This document shows, piece after piece, positions 1 to 11,154 of a DNA stretch of 64,000 bases; positions within the stretch are counted from its first letter, which is position 1; each line of letters starts with the position of its first letter. Origin of the DNA: Anastrepha obliqua (taxonomy: Eukaryota; Arthropoda; Insecta; Diptera; Tephritidae); assembly GCF_027943255.1 (NCBI RefSeq), contig NC_072892.1, positions 123,645,792 to 123,709,791 on the forward strand. The letters run 5' to 3'. The notes beneath the pieces are model-generated. The model did no database searches. It saw only the letters and a list, made by a program, of their open reading frames with translations, and was not told the DNA's origin. The translations under genes were made by a program, and so were the position numbers.

Positions 1-63
1 GATTAGTGCGATAACCGCTTAAGCCATGTTGATCAATTTGAACAAAACGTACAATCCATTTCT
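1..63 (-). mobile_element. 3'-end fragment of a non-LTR retrotransposon
   Basis: The first 63 bases resemble the stretch starting at 8808: both open with a gatt(a/g)g(t/c)gcgataacc core and share further spaced matches. I recall this sequence as the 3' untranslated end, on the reverse strand, of a common fly LINE whose RT is seen at 29465-29860. No coding capacity remains. The element probably continues to the left of the window, so the boundary at base 1 is artificial. The orientation is inferred from family memory. Confidence 0.45.
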
Positions 64-190
64 GTCCCCCAACCATTGTTTTATTATGGGCAAATGGCCA
101 ATCTTTAGTTCCGCGGCAATGCTACGACTACTACCGGTCGACTTCGATTATTTCTGGGATTTTATCGACATTTTCGATAGTTTCTTGAGC
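64..190 (-). mobile_element. mariner transposase helix-turn-helix fragment (degraded)
   Basis: Read on the minus strand, 190 to about 77 gives TIENVDKIPEIIEVDR and then, after a frameshift and stops, SSRSIAAELKIGH. In mellifera-type mariner transposases this is the second DNA-binding helix-turn-helix, which binds the terminal repeats. The catalytic domain would lie to the left, but non-LTR sequence starts there instead, so only a scrap survives. It is frameshifted and not functional. Confidence 0.6.
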
Positions 191-2218
191 ATCAAAAATA
201 CCTGAATGGTATTCACAATTTTAGCGACTTGATTGAAACAAACAAAAAACATCAATGCCACCTTGACAACCTGCGTAAACTTTACTTTAGGTCGATACTT
301 TCCGAGATATCGATCACTACATCCATCTACAGAGAAAATAGTGGATTTTTTCCTCCCAATTCATTTCAATCCCCAAATGACTCTTTGCCCAAGGCAGGTA
401 AACGTATTGAAAATAGACGAAGTCGGTTTTTGACGAAGAAGCAAAAAAACGTAAAAACGATGAACCACACAAACTTTTGGTAAAAGCGTGCATATCGATA
501 ACGCCTTAATAAAATTCGTTTGGTTATTTAGTTGTTGAAAAACACAAGCCAATTTTTCATTCAAGATTCATAAGGAAAAGCTTAAAAGTTTCCACTTCCG
601 ATTGCCCGCATTCATGCAGAAAATAACAGTGCATTCGACGCCATGAAAATCAGCCGCAATGCTATTGCACGTCTGCCACCAATTTTGTCTGTGTTGCAAG
701 CACTCCTTTGAGTGCCATGGGTAACCACATCCGCGAAGTTTTCCAGTTCTTAGTCTCGCTGCCTTTGCTGCCGCCGTTAGTGAAGAGTCACTACGAGCAT
801 GAGATGGCAATTCTTTACGAAGAGTTTTTCTAGAAATATGGCCAATGTGCAAAATTGTGTTGATAAACGGAGAATATTTATCTGCAACTTCAACTAGAAG
901 AACTATTGCAGGTATGTTTTTTTGTGTTTTTTTTTTCCTTAACTCTATTAGTGTGGTACCTTCAATGCAGCAAACCTCCTAACTCTCTATGAAGCAAGTG
1001 TAGGTGGTTATCTAGTTTGCGATTTATGGCTGTTGTTGTGGTTAGTCAATAAAAATTCACAAACTTTTTCGCGACTCACAAAACTTATGACACTTTATTG
1101 TTGTTATTTTATTTTTTTTTGTTTCTACGATTCTTCTTACCTATGCAGATACCACAACAGCGGGTTTGTAACATTTTTTATGCCCCTATTTTTAAAGGCC
1201 CACTTGACTTCGCGTTTATACCTTGCAATAGCTCACAGTGTGTTTGTGTGTGCCATTAAATTAATATCAGTTCACTTCGGAAAGAATTTATGATTTTGTT
1301 TTTCATGCAACTAGGCGACAATACTAGCGTTGCCACATCCATAGCAACACCTGTATGCTGCAAACAACAAAACTCAAGTAATCCCGATAAAAGCCAAAAG
1401 CTAAAAGAACAAAAACCCATGACATGGCGCCTTTTGTCCGTTGCGGTTGCAGCAGTCGATTGTACTGGAGTATCAAAGAGAAAAATAAAATCAGAAACAA
1501 GAACCAACAAAATGCCAGAAAATAAAAATAAAATATGGCAAGTTGAGAGGCAACCTCCAAGCCACAACATTAAGCGCCCACACATCCACATAAACATTTA
1601 TGCTTACATATGCATCTGTGTTCACATATTTGTGACAAGGCAAAAGACAAAGCTTTGTGCTTTTATGGCAACGGGTGGAGTGTGATTGGTGACCGCCTAA
1701 CCGGCAGGTGTTGTTACTTTAGCCACATTTGCTGCGCATTTATTGCTTAAATATAACTTTATGCGTTTTTTATTGCATAGAATTCCCTCATAAATACAAG
1801 TGCAGTCAAGTTTGCCACAAAAATAGGAGTAACAGGAACGGAAATCTCGAAATTATGCGCTAACTTCAGTGGCGCACTCCAGTGCACGAGTACTTTGGCA
1901 AAGAAGAAGAAATGCTCTTAGCAAGCAAGTGAGAAAAATTGCAACATCGTTAAGCAAACAGCCTTAACAACAACAACAAAAATGTCACATATTGTCTTTT
2001 GAGCGGCAGCAAGCAGCGGCAAGTTGCAAGTAAGAAGCGTCGCCATTTGTATGAGCGCACATACATACATACACGTGGTGTGCGTACGCATAGGTGGAAT
2101 AACTCTGCGCATAGTAATATTTTTTCACTCGTATACAACTGTTAACTTCTTTCGTTGCCCGCTTTACTCCTAAGTGGCTTTTAGGAGTGACATTTAACTG
2201 TAAGTTATAACTGTTTGC
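191..2218. other. AT-rich spacer with no recognisable gene
   Basis: About 2 kb without a gene I can identify. Short open frames occur (94 codons at 568-852 minus, 131 codons at 1290-1685 plus), but they lack recognisable domains and look like chance. A short CATA microsatellite lies near 2060-2075. The stretch 1290-2180 has the texture of unique fly intergenic or intronic DNA. Confidence 0.5.
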
Positions 2219-2379
2219 TATTAATTTTAACACCGCTTCGCACCTTCTTTGAGATTACGCCCCACTATATAGGCACACACAGATACCCACTCATCCAAAA
2301 ACAGTAAAAGCTGCCCAAAAAAAGTGCCTTATGAATGTGAAACTATAGATTTTATATGGCAGTGTTGCTGTGATAATTA

Positions 2380-2565
2380 AGCAGCAGGACCCGATGTAAT
2401 TTTCGCAGAAATTATAAAGTTGACAGATGAAAACAACCTCAGCGTATTCTTCAAAATTTAAATTTTTAATTACGTCTATGACACTGGGCAATTCCCACAA
2501 GATTGGCTTCAATCAAGTTTCATAACACTGCCGAAGAAATCAAACGACAAATAATGAAAACTCAA
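2380..2565 (+). mobile_element. non-LTR reverse transcriptase scrap (unit 1)
   Basis: The plus strand reads, with frameshifts, a GPDV-like start, EIIKLTDENNLSVFF and then FPQDWLQSSFITLPKKSN. This is the N-terminal RT pattern of non-LTR retrotransposons (an AAGPDGI...E block followed by P..W..S...PIPKK). Only about 60 codons survive, with stops. The strand is opposite to the neighbouring RNase H relic, so it comes from a different insertion. Confidence 0.6.
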
Positions 2566-2644
2566 AAATGTAAAGAAAGAGAGTTCTTTGCAGCTTCTTA
2601 GGCGTTCCAGGCGAAAACTTTTTATCTGGTAACTCTGACAAGCA

Positions 2645-3045
2645 CAAGGGTCGTTTAAAAAATCCGTGCAAAAATAAAAACTCCTTAATTGTTTGAGGTG
2701 AAGCTTTTCTTATTTTGTGACATAGTCCTTTTTAGACATATATTGTTCTTGTTGGTTGATCCCTTCCCTATTAAAGGATTTATCCAAGTCTTAAAAATAG
2801 CCATTAGTTTCTGCAATCACCTTCTTGTTTGAATTAAATATTTTTCCCACCAGTGATTTCTTCAAATTGGGAATCAAATCGTAATCCGAGTGTTGCGAAG
2901 AAGCCAAGTCTGGAGAATAGGGGGCATGTTAAATAAGTTGGAACCATATTTCAATTAATTTGCGATCAAAACTGTTGAGACATGAGCTGGTGCATTGTAG
3001 TGATGGAAAAGGAAAATAACTCGACTTTTGCCAACCACAAAGAAA
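2645..3045 (-). mobile_element. mariner C-terminal half with right terminal repeat (unit 1)
   Basis: On the minus strand 3008-2975 encodes HHYNAPAHVS, the second catalytic Asp region of a mariner DD34D transposase. It is followed by PPYSPDLASS, NLKKSLVGK and a degraded C-terminus. At the left, 2645-2680 (agggtcgtttaaaaaatccg) matches on the other strand the mariner-like end at 21407-21478, so the right terminal repeat is retained. The third catalytic position reads SSQ where D is expected. The N-terminal half is absent. Confidence 0.75.
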
Positions 3046-3155
3046 TATATCAACCTGCATCAATCTTGGAGTGTGTCCTTCCAAGAGATGCTACTAACTA
3101 AGAGATGCTAACATTACTGACTCGAAGTAATGCCGAGTCTCACAGCATGCAAACC

Positions 3156-3850
3156 TCACGGATAGTGTCCTGTGACGAAAACCATAAAATTCGAGAATTG
3201 AGATCTTGTCAACCCCGGAAGATTCTTCGAACGCCTCCGATCCACACGAAGACAGAAACATTTCTCGACCTTATAAGTTTGTGTACTTTTCAAAATCAAA
3301 CCGCAGGTGGTTAAAGAGATCCTAATACTCTCTCCTCTCGCAATGCCGCTATAACCAGATACCCAGATGAGCTCTATATCAAAGAAACCAGGCATTCCCT
3401 GAGCAATTTCGAGTGCACCGTCATGGAGCCCATTTAAAGTTATTACACAAGTGAGTAACCAATTAGCTGCTTCTTTGATTTCGGCTACCACTACTTGGAA
3501 AACACTACAGTAATTCAGTAAACTGAACTTGATTCTGAACTTGAGTCTGATGGGGGAGCTCCTGGCAGAATATAAGTCCGCTAAGCCTGCCATCGAACTT
3601 CGAGGCAACCCCTGTCTCCAAATTTTGCACACCGCCCACTCCTCGCTTGATGGAATGAGAGTGGCGAATGTTGAATTAAGCAAGGCTATACATTGAGTCG
3701 CCGGCAAGGGGATGAACCTTAGGTTTCTAACGATACTTCAGTATCCGTAAATGAGATCCAGCCTGTAGCGAGAGTCTCTCAGTCTGATTACGGCACTTGC
3801 AGCGGCAGTTTTGCCTACTATGTTTAAAGGTACCACGTTTAACATCGCAG
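3156..3850 (-). pseudogene. non-LTR retrotransposon RNase H domain relic (unit 1)
   Basis: The minus-strand frame 3707-3156 (183 codons) contains NYCSVFQVVVAEIKEAANWLL, the conserved second block of LINE-type RNase H (normally CSVFQAEV.AI..AA). It also contains IELIWVSGYSGI, which replaces the usual WVPGH.GI, and it ends FVTGHYP, matching the GVLTGH motif after RNase H. The catalytic Glu is gone (VVVAE for AEVxAI) and the WVPGH histidine is Tyr. This is the RNase H-bearing LINE group (I/LOA/R1-like), which uses the domain to remove RNA after target-primed reverse transcription. It is inactive. Confidence 0.8.
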
Positions 3851-4019
3851 ACCTTTTTTATTAATTTTAACACCGCTTCGCACCTTCTTTGAGATTACGC
3901 CCCACTATATAGGCACACACAGATACCCACTCATCCAAAAACAGTAAAAGCTGCCCAAAAAAAGTGCCTTATGAATGTGAAACTATAGATTTTATATGGC
4001 AGTGTTGCTGTGATAATTA

Positions 4020-4205
4020 AGCAGCAGGACCCGATGTAATTTTCGCAGAAATTATAAAGTTGACAGATGAAAACAACCTCAGCGTATTCTTCAAAATTTA
4101 AATTTTTAATTACGTCTATGACACTGGGCAATTCCCACAAGATTGGCTTCAATCAAGTTTCATAACACTGCCGAAGAAATCAAACGACAAATAATGAAAA
4201 CTCAA
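4020..4205 (+). mobile_element. non-LTR reverse transcriptase scrap (unit 2)
   Basis: Exact duplicate of the RT scrap at 2380-2565, offset by 1,640 bp. It carries the same LTDENNLSVFF and FPQDWLQSSF motifs and the same disabling changes, so it arose by segmental duplication and not by a second insertion. Confidence 0.6.
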
Positions 4206-4284
4206 AAATGTAAAGAAAGAGAGTTCTTTGCAGCTTCTTAGGCGTTCCAGGCGAAAACTTTTTATCTGGTAACTCTGACAAGCA

Positions 4285-4685
4285 CAAGGGTCGTTTAAAA
4301 AATCCGTGCAAAAATAAAAACTCCTTAATTGTTTGAGGTGAAGCTTTTCTTATTTTGTGACATAGTCCTTTTTAGACATATATTGTTCTTGTTGGTTGAT
4401 CCCTTCCCTATTAAAGGATTTATCCAAGTCTTAAAAATAGCCATTAGTTTCTGCAATCACCTTCTTGTTTGAATTAAATATTTTTCCCACCAGTGATTTC
4501 TTCAAATTGGGAATCAAATCGTAATCCGAGTGTTGCGAAGAAGCCAAGTCTGGAGAATAGGGGGCATGTTAAATAAGTTGGAACCATATTTCAATTAATT
4601 TGCGATCAAAACTGTTGAGACATGAGCTGGTGCATTGTAGTGATGGAAAAGGAAAATAACTCGACTTTTGCCAACCACAAAGAAA
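4285..4685 (-). mobile_element. mariner C-terminal half with right terminal repeat (unit 2)
   Basis: Exact second copy, by tandem duplication, of the mariner relic at 2645-3045, with the same loss of the N-terminal half and the same altered third catalytic motif. It is not a separate transposition: the surrounding LINE and spacer sequence is duplicated with it. Confidence 0.75.
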
Positions 4686-4795
4686 TATATCAACCTGCAT
4701 CAATCTTGGAGTGTGTCCTTCCAAGAGATGCTACTAACTAAGAGATGCTAACATTACTGACTCGAAGTAATGCCGAGTCTCACAGCATGCAAACC

Positions 4796-5490
4796 TCACG
4801 GATAGTGTCCTGTGACGAAAACCATAAAATTCGAGAATTGAGATCTTGTCAACCCCGGAAGATTCTTCGAACGCCTCCGATCCACACGAAGACAGAAACA
4901 TTTCTCGACCTTATAAGTTTGTGTACTTTTCAAAATCAAACCGCAGGTGGTTAAAGAGATCCTAATACTCTCTCCTCTCGCAATGCCGCTATAACCAGAT
5001 ACCCAGATGAGCTCTATATCAAAGAAACCAGGCATTCCCTGAGCAATTTCGAGTGCACCGTCATGGAGCCCATTTAAAGTTATTACACAAGTGAGTAACC
5101 AATTAGCTGCTTCTTTGATTTCGGCTACCACTACTTGGAAAACACTACAGTAATTCAGTAAACTGAACTTGATTCTGAACTTGAGTCTGATGGGGGAGCT
5201 CCTGGCAGAATATAAGTCCGCTAAGCCTGCCATCGAACTTCGAGGCAACCCCTGTCTCCAAATTTTGCACACCGCCCACTCCTCGCTTGATGGAATGAGA
5301 GTGGCGAATGTTGAATTAAGCAAGGCTATACATTGAGTCGCCGGCAAGGGGATGAACCTTAGGTTTCTAACGATACTTCAGTATCCGTAAATGAGATCCA
5401 GCCTGTAGCGAGAGTCTCTCAGTCTGATTACGGCACTTGCAGCGGCAGTTTTGCCTACTATGTTTAAAGGTACCACGTTTAACATCGCAG
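4796..5490 (-). pseudogene. non-LTR retrotransposon RNase H domain relic (unit 2)
   Basis: Identical copy of the RNase H relic at 3156-3850. Here the upstream part of the same LINE (RT thumb, 5498-5735) is still attached, which shows that this is the original position. Frame 5347-4796 has the same 183 codons and the same loss of catalytic residues. Confidence 0.8.
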
Positions 5491-5735
5491 ACCTTTTAAC
5501 TCTATTTCTAGCTAATTCACCGATGTCATCCCGTTCAGTGAGTTCTACCAGATAATAAAATTGGCTTTATAAAGGCATTATTGAGCCAAAATACAACTCT
5601 GGGTGAGAGGCTCCATGTTTGCCAATATTGCCCATAAAAGCGATTGTTGCCTTTCTTATCCTCTCCTCAATGTTGGCCTTCCACGTTAGCTTTGCATCAA
5701 AGACTGAACCTAGGGTTTTCCCCTTGTCAGAAAGC
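5491..5735 (-). pseudogene. RT thumb / connection region of the same LINE
   Basis: On the minus strand 5735-5600 reads VKTLGSVFDAKLTWKANIEER followed by a Lys/Ala-rich helix. This is the usual end of the RT domain (YLG..LD.KL.W...I.ER..KA) that precedes RNase H in Jockey/LOA-like LINEs. It runs without a gap into the RNase H relic of unit 2. It has several frame breaks, and the N-terminal RT and endonuclease are missing at the right, where a SINE scrap begins. Confidence 0.7.
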
Positions 5736-5885
5736 ACCAACGGAGCGTCCCTTATTGAGAGGCGATGGTAAAACCTCCGAGTGTATTTCTGCCATGAAAA
5801 AGCTCCCCATAAAAATATCTACCGTTTGGAGTCGGCTTAAAACTGTACGCCCCTCCATTTGTGGAACAACATCAAGGCGCATGAA
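5736..5885 (+). mobile_element. SINE body fragment
   Basis: Bases 5750-5885 match, in plus orientation, the body of the complete SINE at 61263-61577. Both contain tgtatttctgccatgaaaaa, an AAAAATATCT(A/G)CCG block, and tccatttgtggaacaacatc. The tRNA-like head and the 3' tail are missing. There is no coding capacity. It separates the LINE relic on the left from spacer on the right. Confidence 0.7.
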
Positions 5886-7160
5886 GGGAGTTAAACTATC
5901 AAAACCTCTACCCAAAATAAAAGTTTAAAATCCGAGCACAGTGCAATAATAGATGATTAGAGAATAACCAGATAATTGACTAACTGCTACGTGGGCATCG
6001 CGTCTCAAGGGAAAGTATTTGGGCGGAAATAAAAACGAGTTGATGCATTGCGGCAGACCTAACTTAATTTGAGCCGCATCGCCAATCATGGTGGGAGGCT
6101 CATCACGTCGACAGATTTTCCCTAGATTAGAACCATCAAAATTCCCTTGTGATGCTACTTCTACTGTATCTTCAGTATCTTCATCTGCATTACAACTTAC
6201 CAAGCTTTTTTTTAAAGAACGCATCGACCGAAGTCACCTTTGATGGTGGTGCTGCTGTGCGAAGGTAATTATGAAGTGTGGCAGATCTCAGAAGCTGTCC
6301 AAGTGAAGGTAAGAAGTGAATTTCATTCACAACCAGCGAATGCAGAGATGCGTTTATTGATTGAAAGGGCATCTAGCTATTTGCAATGCATTTCCACAGC
6401 TCACTAGCACGCATCCACTTAAGTGTCGCTGCATGCAGTGCGAGCACTAAAATGTGCTTTATAGTTGCCTCGATGTTTTATTTATGTTTCTCAACTTCAG
6501 CATGAGAATTTTATCAAAGTATGAAAATATATCAAAAAAGTTCAACTCTGGTATATTACGAGGGTGTCTGCTCTACTCCATTCGTTCGGCATGCGTGTGA
6601 ATGTGCGGGCGTGTGTATGGGTATGTGCATGTGTCACTCTTTTGCCTGCATTTAATTCTTAATAGTTTATGTTACTTTTTTCTACTTCTTCTTCTCCCTT
6701 TTTCACTTTTTTCTTTTCACTTGTCACGTTAGCGAAGTCTCATTGCCTTGGTATGCTTCTCAGCTCATACACTCGCTCTTAGCCAAGCTTTGCTGCGGTG
6801 CCGCCTCTATGCTCAGCTTAATTCTTGGCAGCATCACTTAGCGAATTCTTTACTCCCCGCACTTAATACGCGTCAAATTGCTTGCTTTTTATTGTTGCTC
6901 AAGCCACAACTTTATTCCATTCGCTTTTCCTTTTTCCCTGGAATTTTCTTGTTCACTTTTGTGCTTTCTTTTTTTTAACTTTTTTTTATCTTGCAGCCAT
7001 TTTTTCATGTGCTCCATCTTAATTTCTTATTTTTGTATTTAACTCCAACTCGCATAAAGTTTGTTCGTTTCTGCATTTCTGATTTAGTTCAAAAGTTTGA
7101 CTTAAAAACATTTCTCTCATACGCGCTCTCCGCGCGCTTTCGTTCCTACGGCTTCGCAGT
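5886..7160. other. spacer with no recognisable gene
   Basis: No transposon or gene domain is seen. Frames of up to 99 codons (6224-5925 minus) show no recognisable domain. From 6640 to 7060 the plus strand is T-rich with long T runs. Confidence 0.45.
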
Positions 7161-7175
7161 TTGAACGTCACTTAC

Positions 7176-7296
7176 CGCGCCGCAACTTCTGTTTCCTCTG
7201 CACGGCCTTTTAAACTGCGTTACATGCGCGCTCTGCCACATTCTGTATTCACATTCTCCTGCCTGAGCCCACTCCCGCTGACTTTATAAATATATC
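7176..7296 (-). promoter_or_regulatory. possible core promoter and 5' non-coding exon (weak)
   Basis: On the minus strand a TATAAA at 7288-7283 is followed 24 bases later by TCAGG, resembling an arthropod initiator (A at 7264). After about 90 GC-richer bases comes GCGG/GTAAGTG, a near-consensus splice donor with the exon ending at about 7176. The local CpG-rich block (7120-7230) contrasts with AT-rich flanks. No coding sequence is attached, and the TATA-to-Inr distance is shorter than typical. This is inference only. Confidence 0.2.
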
Positions 7297-8807
7297 AAGT
7301 GAAATGTTAACGGTTTTATCTCTTCGTGTTTGAGCAAGGGTTTGCTTTTTTTAATCTGATTTTTTTAAGGTTTTTTAATTTTATTTTTTTTGTTCTTTGT
7401 TTCTGTTCTATTTTTTGTTGTGCGCCGCCTTTCCGTTTTGCCGTTTGCTTCTCTCTCACTCTTTCCTCTCTTCAACACACTTGCCCTACTATTCATTGCT
7501 ATAATTTATTTCTGAAAATAATGCCCATTAAAAAGTTCAGCCAACCAAGTCACCCTTCGCCACTCAGTACAGCGCCAGCGCAGCGTGGAGCGTATTCGTT
7601 TCGTTATGAATGCTGTCGTGGCAGCGGTCGTAGGAGTCGCCCGGTGCAATGTAGGCAGCGTGTGTTGCATTTTTAATTACATGCCACAAATAATAGTGTA
7701 AATTGCGGATGAGCTTTGGACGACGAGCGATATGTTATGAGCGGTGGCGGTGACTAGCGGGGTCAAATAGTTCACTAAGCTATAATACCGTAAAGTTTCC
7801 TTTACATGCTGAGGGATGTTCAAAGAAATGTGAATTAAAATAAAGTGAAAAAAACTTTACAAAAATGGCTTTATTTTACAGATAAAAACACAACTTCAGA
7901 GAACCTGCTGAGATGCATGAAGTGGACTAGATAAATGTTATAAATAGAAGTAGTAACAAAAGAGAATTCCAGAGTCCCCTTTGGCGTTCCTCTTTCGTCG
8001 GCCTCTAACTGGAACAGGTGATTTAAGATGTCTGCCTCATGTCATGGATTATGAGGCTGAGACTGGCGTCTTAACTGGAAGTGGTAGAACCATTGCGCCT
8101 ATATGAAAAGATTTCAAATTTAACTTCATATTACCTTCAAAGCATGGAAGGTGTTTCCATTTTCATTCAAATGGAAGTGTAGATAAACAAATTTAAAAGC
8201 TAGAACCCTATTCAACTATCAACAGCCACTACACAGTGCGGCTTGGTGTACATTGTCAAGCGGTGAAATAACTGAACCATATTTTTTTTTGAAAATCGTC
8301 GAGAGTTAGTAATTTGTGAAGACGGTGTCTCTTCGCGGCATATGTGAACGATTATTTTTTTTCCAATAATGAGAAAGGGACCATGGCGCAACTGTAGGAC
8401 TACTCTCCTAATGAACTGATAAGCCGTTTCGGTGACATATTCTGGTCACATGGGTCGCCTGTTCATAGAGGTAGAGCAGGTGGAGTTCTTCAAAAGTAAG
8501 TCCATGAAGCAAACCCACTGAACCCTCGAAGGCACTGGGTTTCCGCACTAAAAGAAAATATCGGTCGCAAAGTTAATGGAAATCCCACATCCCTTCTACA
8601 GCGTTTGACACGGGGTGCGGAGGTCAGATTTCAAGGCTGTAACCAATGTAAGGGTCAAGATTTGGAGGAAGTAATTAGAAGAAAATAAAATCCGCTCTGT
8701 TCTTCTTTGTAATAATTATTGTAATAATTATAAACCTTTTTGATTAGGAATTCTTTTTTAATTTAGCTTTCCTAATTCTACCCTGTAGTTCAAATTTTCT
8801 TCTTTTT
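7297..8807. other. spacer, T-rich at left
   Basis: 7300-7500 is a T-rich stretch that reads as hydrophobic chance ORFs. 7700-8807 shows no domain I recognise. 8380-8660 is less AT-rich than its surroundings and might be a decayed repeat, but I cannot assign it. Confidence 0.4.
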
Positions 8808-9060
8808 GATTGGCGCGATAACCACTTACACGATTTTGGTCAAGCTAACCGGCGCCAGATGGAAACATCAAGGGAAGCCAAACCCTTGTCCACATGATCT
8901 TTCCAACATAGAGGATGCTTTTCCCTTTCTCTGCTACCACCAGCAGATGCCACATCGAATACTTTCAGAGTCGGAAGTTATGTATGACCCAGCCAACGGA
9001 ACCGCTGGATCTTTATTCGCTGCACTATGTCTATCTCGTCGTTCAAATCACTACTGCTAA
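8808..9060 (-). mobile_element. 3'-end fragment of a non-LTR retrotransposon
   Basis: The stretch begins gattggcgcgataacc and is the better preserved relative of bases 1-63. It continues with ctaaccggcgcca and aatactttcagagtcggaag. I remember this as the 3' untranslated end (on the reverse strand) of the LINE whose RT fragment lies at 29465-29860. About 40 bases after gattttgg appear deleted. An open frame across it (8806-9060, 84 codons) is incidental. Confidence 0.55.
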
Positions 9061-9459
9061 AGACAAGTTCTAGTCCAAAGATAAGATCTGGCAACAACGA
9101 AAAGCAACCTCAAAAATGACAAATAGGAATATTAGAGATAATCAGATTTTCATGCCAGCAAGTCTGAATTATGTAACTTTGACTTTCCTTAAAGAAATTC
9201 TGGCGTTTGAATTATAAAAGGAAGCATTTCAGTTCTATATCTATGTTCAAATAAATATCACCATGCAACGCTTTGGGCATTTTCGTTCCGCGAGCGAGAA
9301 AAAAGATATAACGTAGACGAAAAGGAGAGAGAGTGCTATGCCTTATATATATTATAGCTATACCGTTATATACAGTTTGGGATATTTTTCTTGAGTTTTT
9401 CCTTCTGGTTGCCAATTTCTAGTGAGAAATAACACTGCCTACTGTTTGGCGCTTGTGGG

Positions 9460-10089
9460 TTGGTGACAAAACTTGTACGAAACATATTTTTGGTACCTAC
9501 TTTTTGGCGTTATATTTCCGTAACTATTTGGGATGGTTTTTGGTCCCAATTTTTTTGGCGTTTTTGTTTTTGGTGCGTACGTTTTGGCGTTATATTTCCT
9601 TGGTACCCACTGTTTGCGGTGTTTTTTAGTCCCAATATTTTTGGCGCTGTTTTTTTTTTTTGGTGTCTACTTTTTGGCACTTATTTCCGTTTCCTGGCTA
9701 GTGTTTGTGCGTACTATAAAGTGCTATCCATACCGGCGTCGGATTTGTTGGTATTGCCTTGCGGTAATTTGTGTTGTTACTGCGGTCCTGGAATCGCTGC
9801 GTTTGTGCGAGCGATAAACGCTCGGAGTAGTACGCGTTGTTGCCATGCTTTGTGTCCGGTGTTTAACTATACCGGTCGATCCTTCTCCGTTTTTTGTAAA
9901 TTTTGTCTATTTGTATTCTCTGCAAATGTTGTGAATTTATTTAGATATATATTCTTTATCTCTCTCTCTCTCCTTCTGTTATGTGTACTAAGCTACACGC
10001 ACTTTTTTCTATCAATCGGTGTTTCATACCTGGGATTTCTAAACGAAACAACTGCAACCCATTCGGCTACTACGGCCGTCAGATTATAA
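9460..10089 (+). other. 209-codon hydrophobic open frame over the minisatellite (probably not a gene)
   Basis: This is one of the longest non-transposon open frames in the window. Its first 70 residues are dictated by the T/G-rich repeat (Phe, Trp, Val, Gly), which explains both the length and the membrane-like composition. The middle (residues 95-150) is Cys-rich, including LCCYCGPG. No domain is recognised and no fly-type Kozak context or splice context is evident. I list it because it is open, but I regard it as a by-product of repeat composition. Confidence 0.15.
9481..9700. repeat. degenerate T/G-rich minisatellite
   Basis: A TGGT(A/G)(C/T)(C/G)(T/C)AC motif followed by TTTTTGGCGTTATATTTCC recurs at 9491, 9571 and 9661, with a truncated form at 9601. 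Between them sits a second shared block, GTCCCAATTTTTTTGGCG (9543 and 9629). The overall period is 80-90 bp, built of two related 30-40-bp halves. The copies have diverged, so it is an old tandem array. Confidence 0.6.
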
Positions 10090-11154
10090 AGTTTGGACTA
10101 TTTATTTATTTTTTTCATAAATAATTAATACCATGACAAAAAATCACATAATTTTTAAACCTGGTACAAATTAAAAAAAATGTCATACAAATTTCAAACT
10201 TTTTAGTCTGAATTTTTTTTTTAATTTCTGTGTATACAATTTTGTGGCCTGTTATTGTGTAAGTTTCAAGTGACTTAAAGTTCTCGTTGATTTACAATTT
10301 TTAGTTATTGACGGTGTTTTGTATTTTCTTCCATATAACAAATACTCGAAATTGCGTTACCACGACTTAATGCCTTATGATCGAAGTAACTGATGGTTAG
10401 TATATATAATTCTAGGTAAGTGCTCTATGTATTTTTTTTTATCTTAGCAAGAAAAAAAACATTTGATGTGTTGTTTTCGTTTCCTTTTTCTAGTTGCTTC
10501 TTGTTTAGAAAGCCTAAGCTCTTACTTAGAAGCATTTTTTTCAATTGTGAGGCCATTCATGGCCGCTAAAAGCCATAAATCCTTCCAACAAAATTTCTCC
10601 CTATCTTAGCTCAAAATAATATTTCTTTTTTCAAAATCTGCACAAAATATCGCAACATCAGTAAACATCCGCTTTCTCAAATGACCAATTCTCAGTAATG
10701 AGAAGTACCAACAGGAGCGTAAAGTACTGCAATTCATCCAATTCTCAACACTTTTCATGACAGCTGCTAATCTCTTCGAATTCCGACGCCATCAACACCA
10801 CTACACTCCTTCACTTTACAACCGCTATCTCAATCATCATCTCGAGCTCCAGTGTGCGGTTGTATGTGTGTGTGTGCGTGGCTGCGAGCAAACTTTATCT
10901 AAGTAAATATTAGCAGCAAAAATTTTAGATTACAAAATCATAGAAAATGCTATAGAAAATACAAACACAAACATTTAGTCGTATTGAAAGTGAAGGAGAA
11001 AAAATGTAAGCATTAAAGAGAAAAGGGGGAAGGGAAGGTAGATAGAACGAAAGGCGAGCAGAACAGCGTACAAGTGGAATACTGAATGACAGCATGGAAT
11101 TGATAAAAATCTAGTAAATAACTGAAATGAATGCGGTCTGACATCCGTTGGGCG
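10090..11154. other. AT-rich spacer
   Basis: No recognisable gene or element. It contains T-runs and a short GT-repeat near 10861-10880. Confidence 0.45.

Larger units (their letters stand above)
2219..3858. repeat. tandem duplication, unit 1 (1,640 bp)
   Basis: Bases 2219-3857 recur with a constant offset of 1,640 at 3859-5497. The three open frames inside each copy (73, 69 and 183 codons) translate identically, and I see no difference on reading the two copies side by side. The left edge is at 2219 and the unit ends at about 3857-3858 in a T-run. Each unit carries, left to right, an RT scrap on plus, a mariner scrap on minus and an RNase H domain on minus. Such perfect identity means either a very recent duplication or an assembly artefact. 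Confidence 0.95.
3859..5497. repeat. tandem duplication, unit 2
   Basis: Second copy of the 1,640-bp unit. At its right edge the LINE continues into the RT thumb sequence at 5498-5735, while unit 1 jumps back to the start of unit 2. Unit 2 is therefore the copy in ancestral contact with the rest of the LINE, and the junction at 3857-3859 is the new one. The junction sits in an ACCTTTTTTATTAA stretch, so at most a few T/A bases of microhomology were used. Confidence 0.95.

Noticed and set aside
1290..1685. 131-codon plus frame in the left spacer
   Set aside because: Overlaps opposite-strand frames of similar length, is low-complexity in codon use and has no recognisable domain.
2060..2076. 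possible regulatory repeat
   Set aside because: It is a short CATA microsatellite of a type common in fly spacers.
8380..8660. possible coding region in less AT-rich sequence
   Set aside because: No frame stays open and no motif could be matched on either strand.
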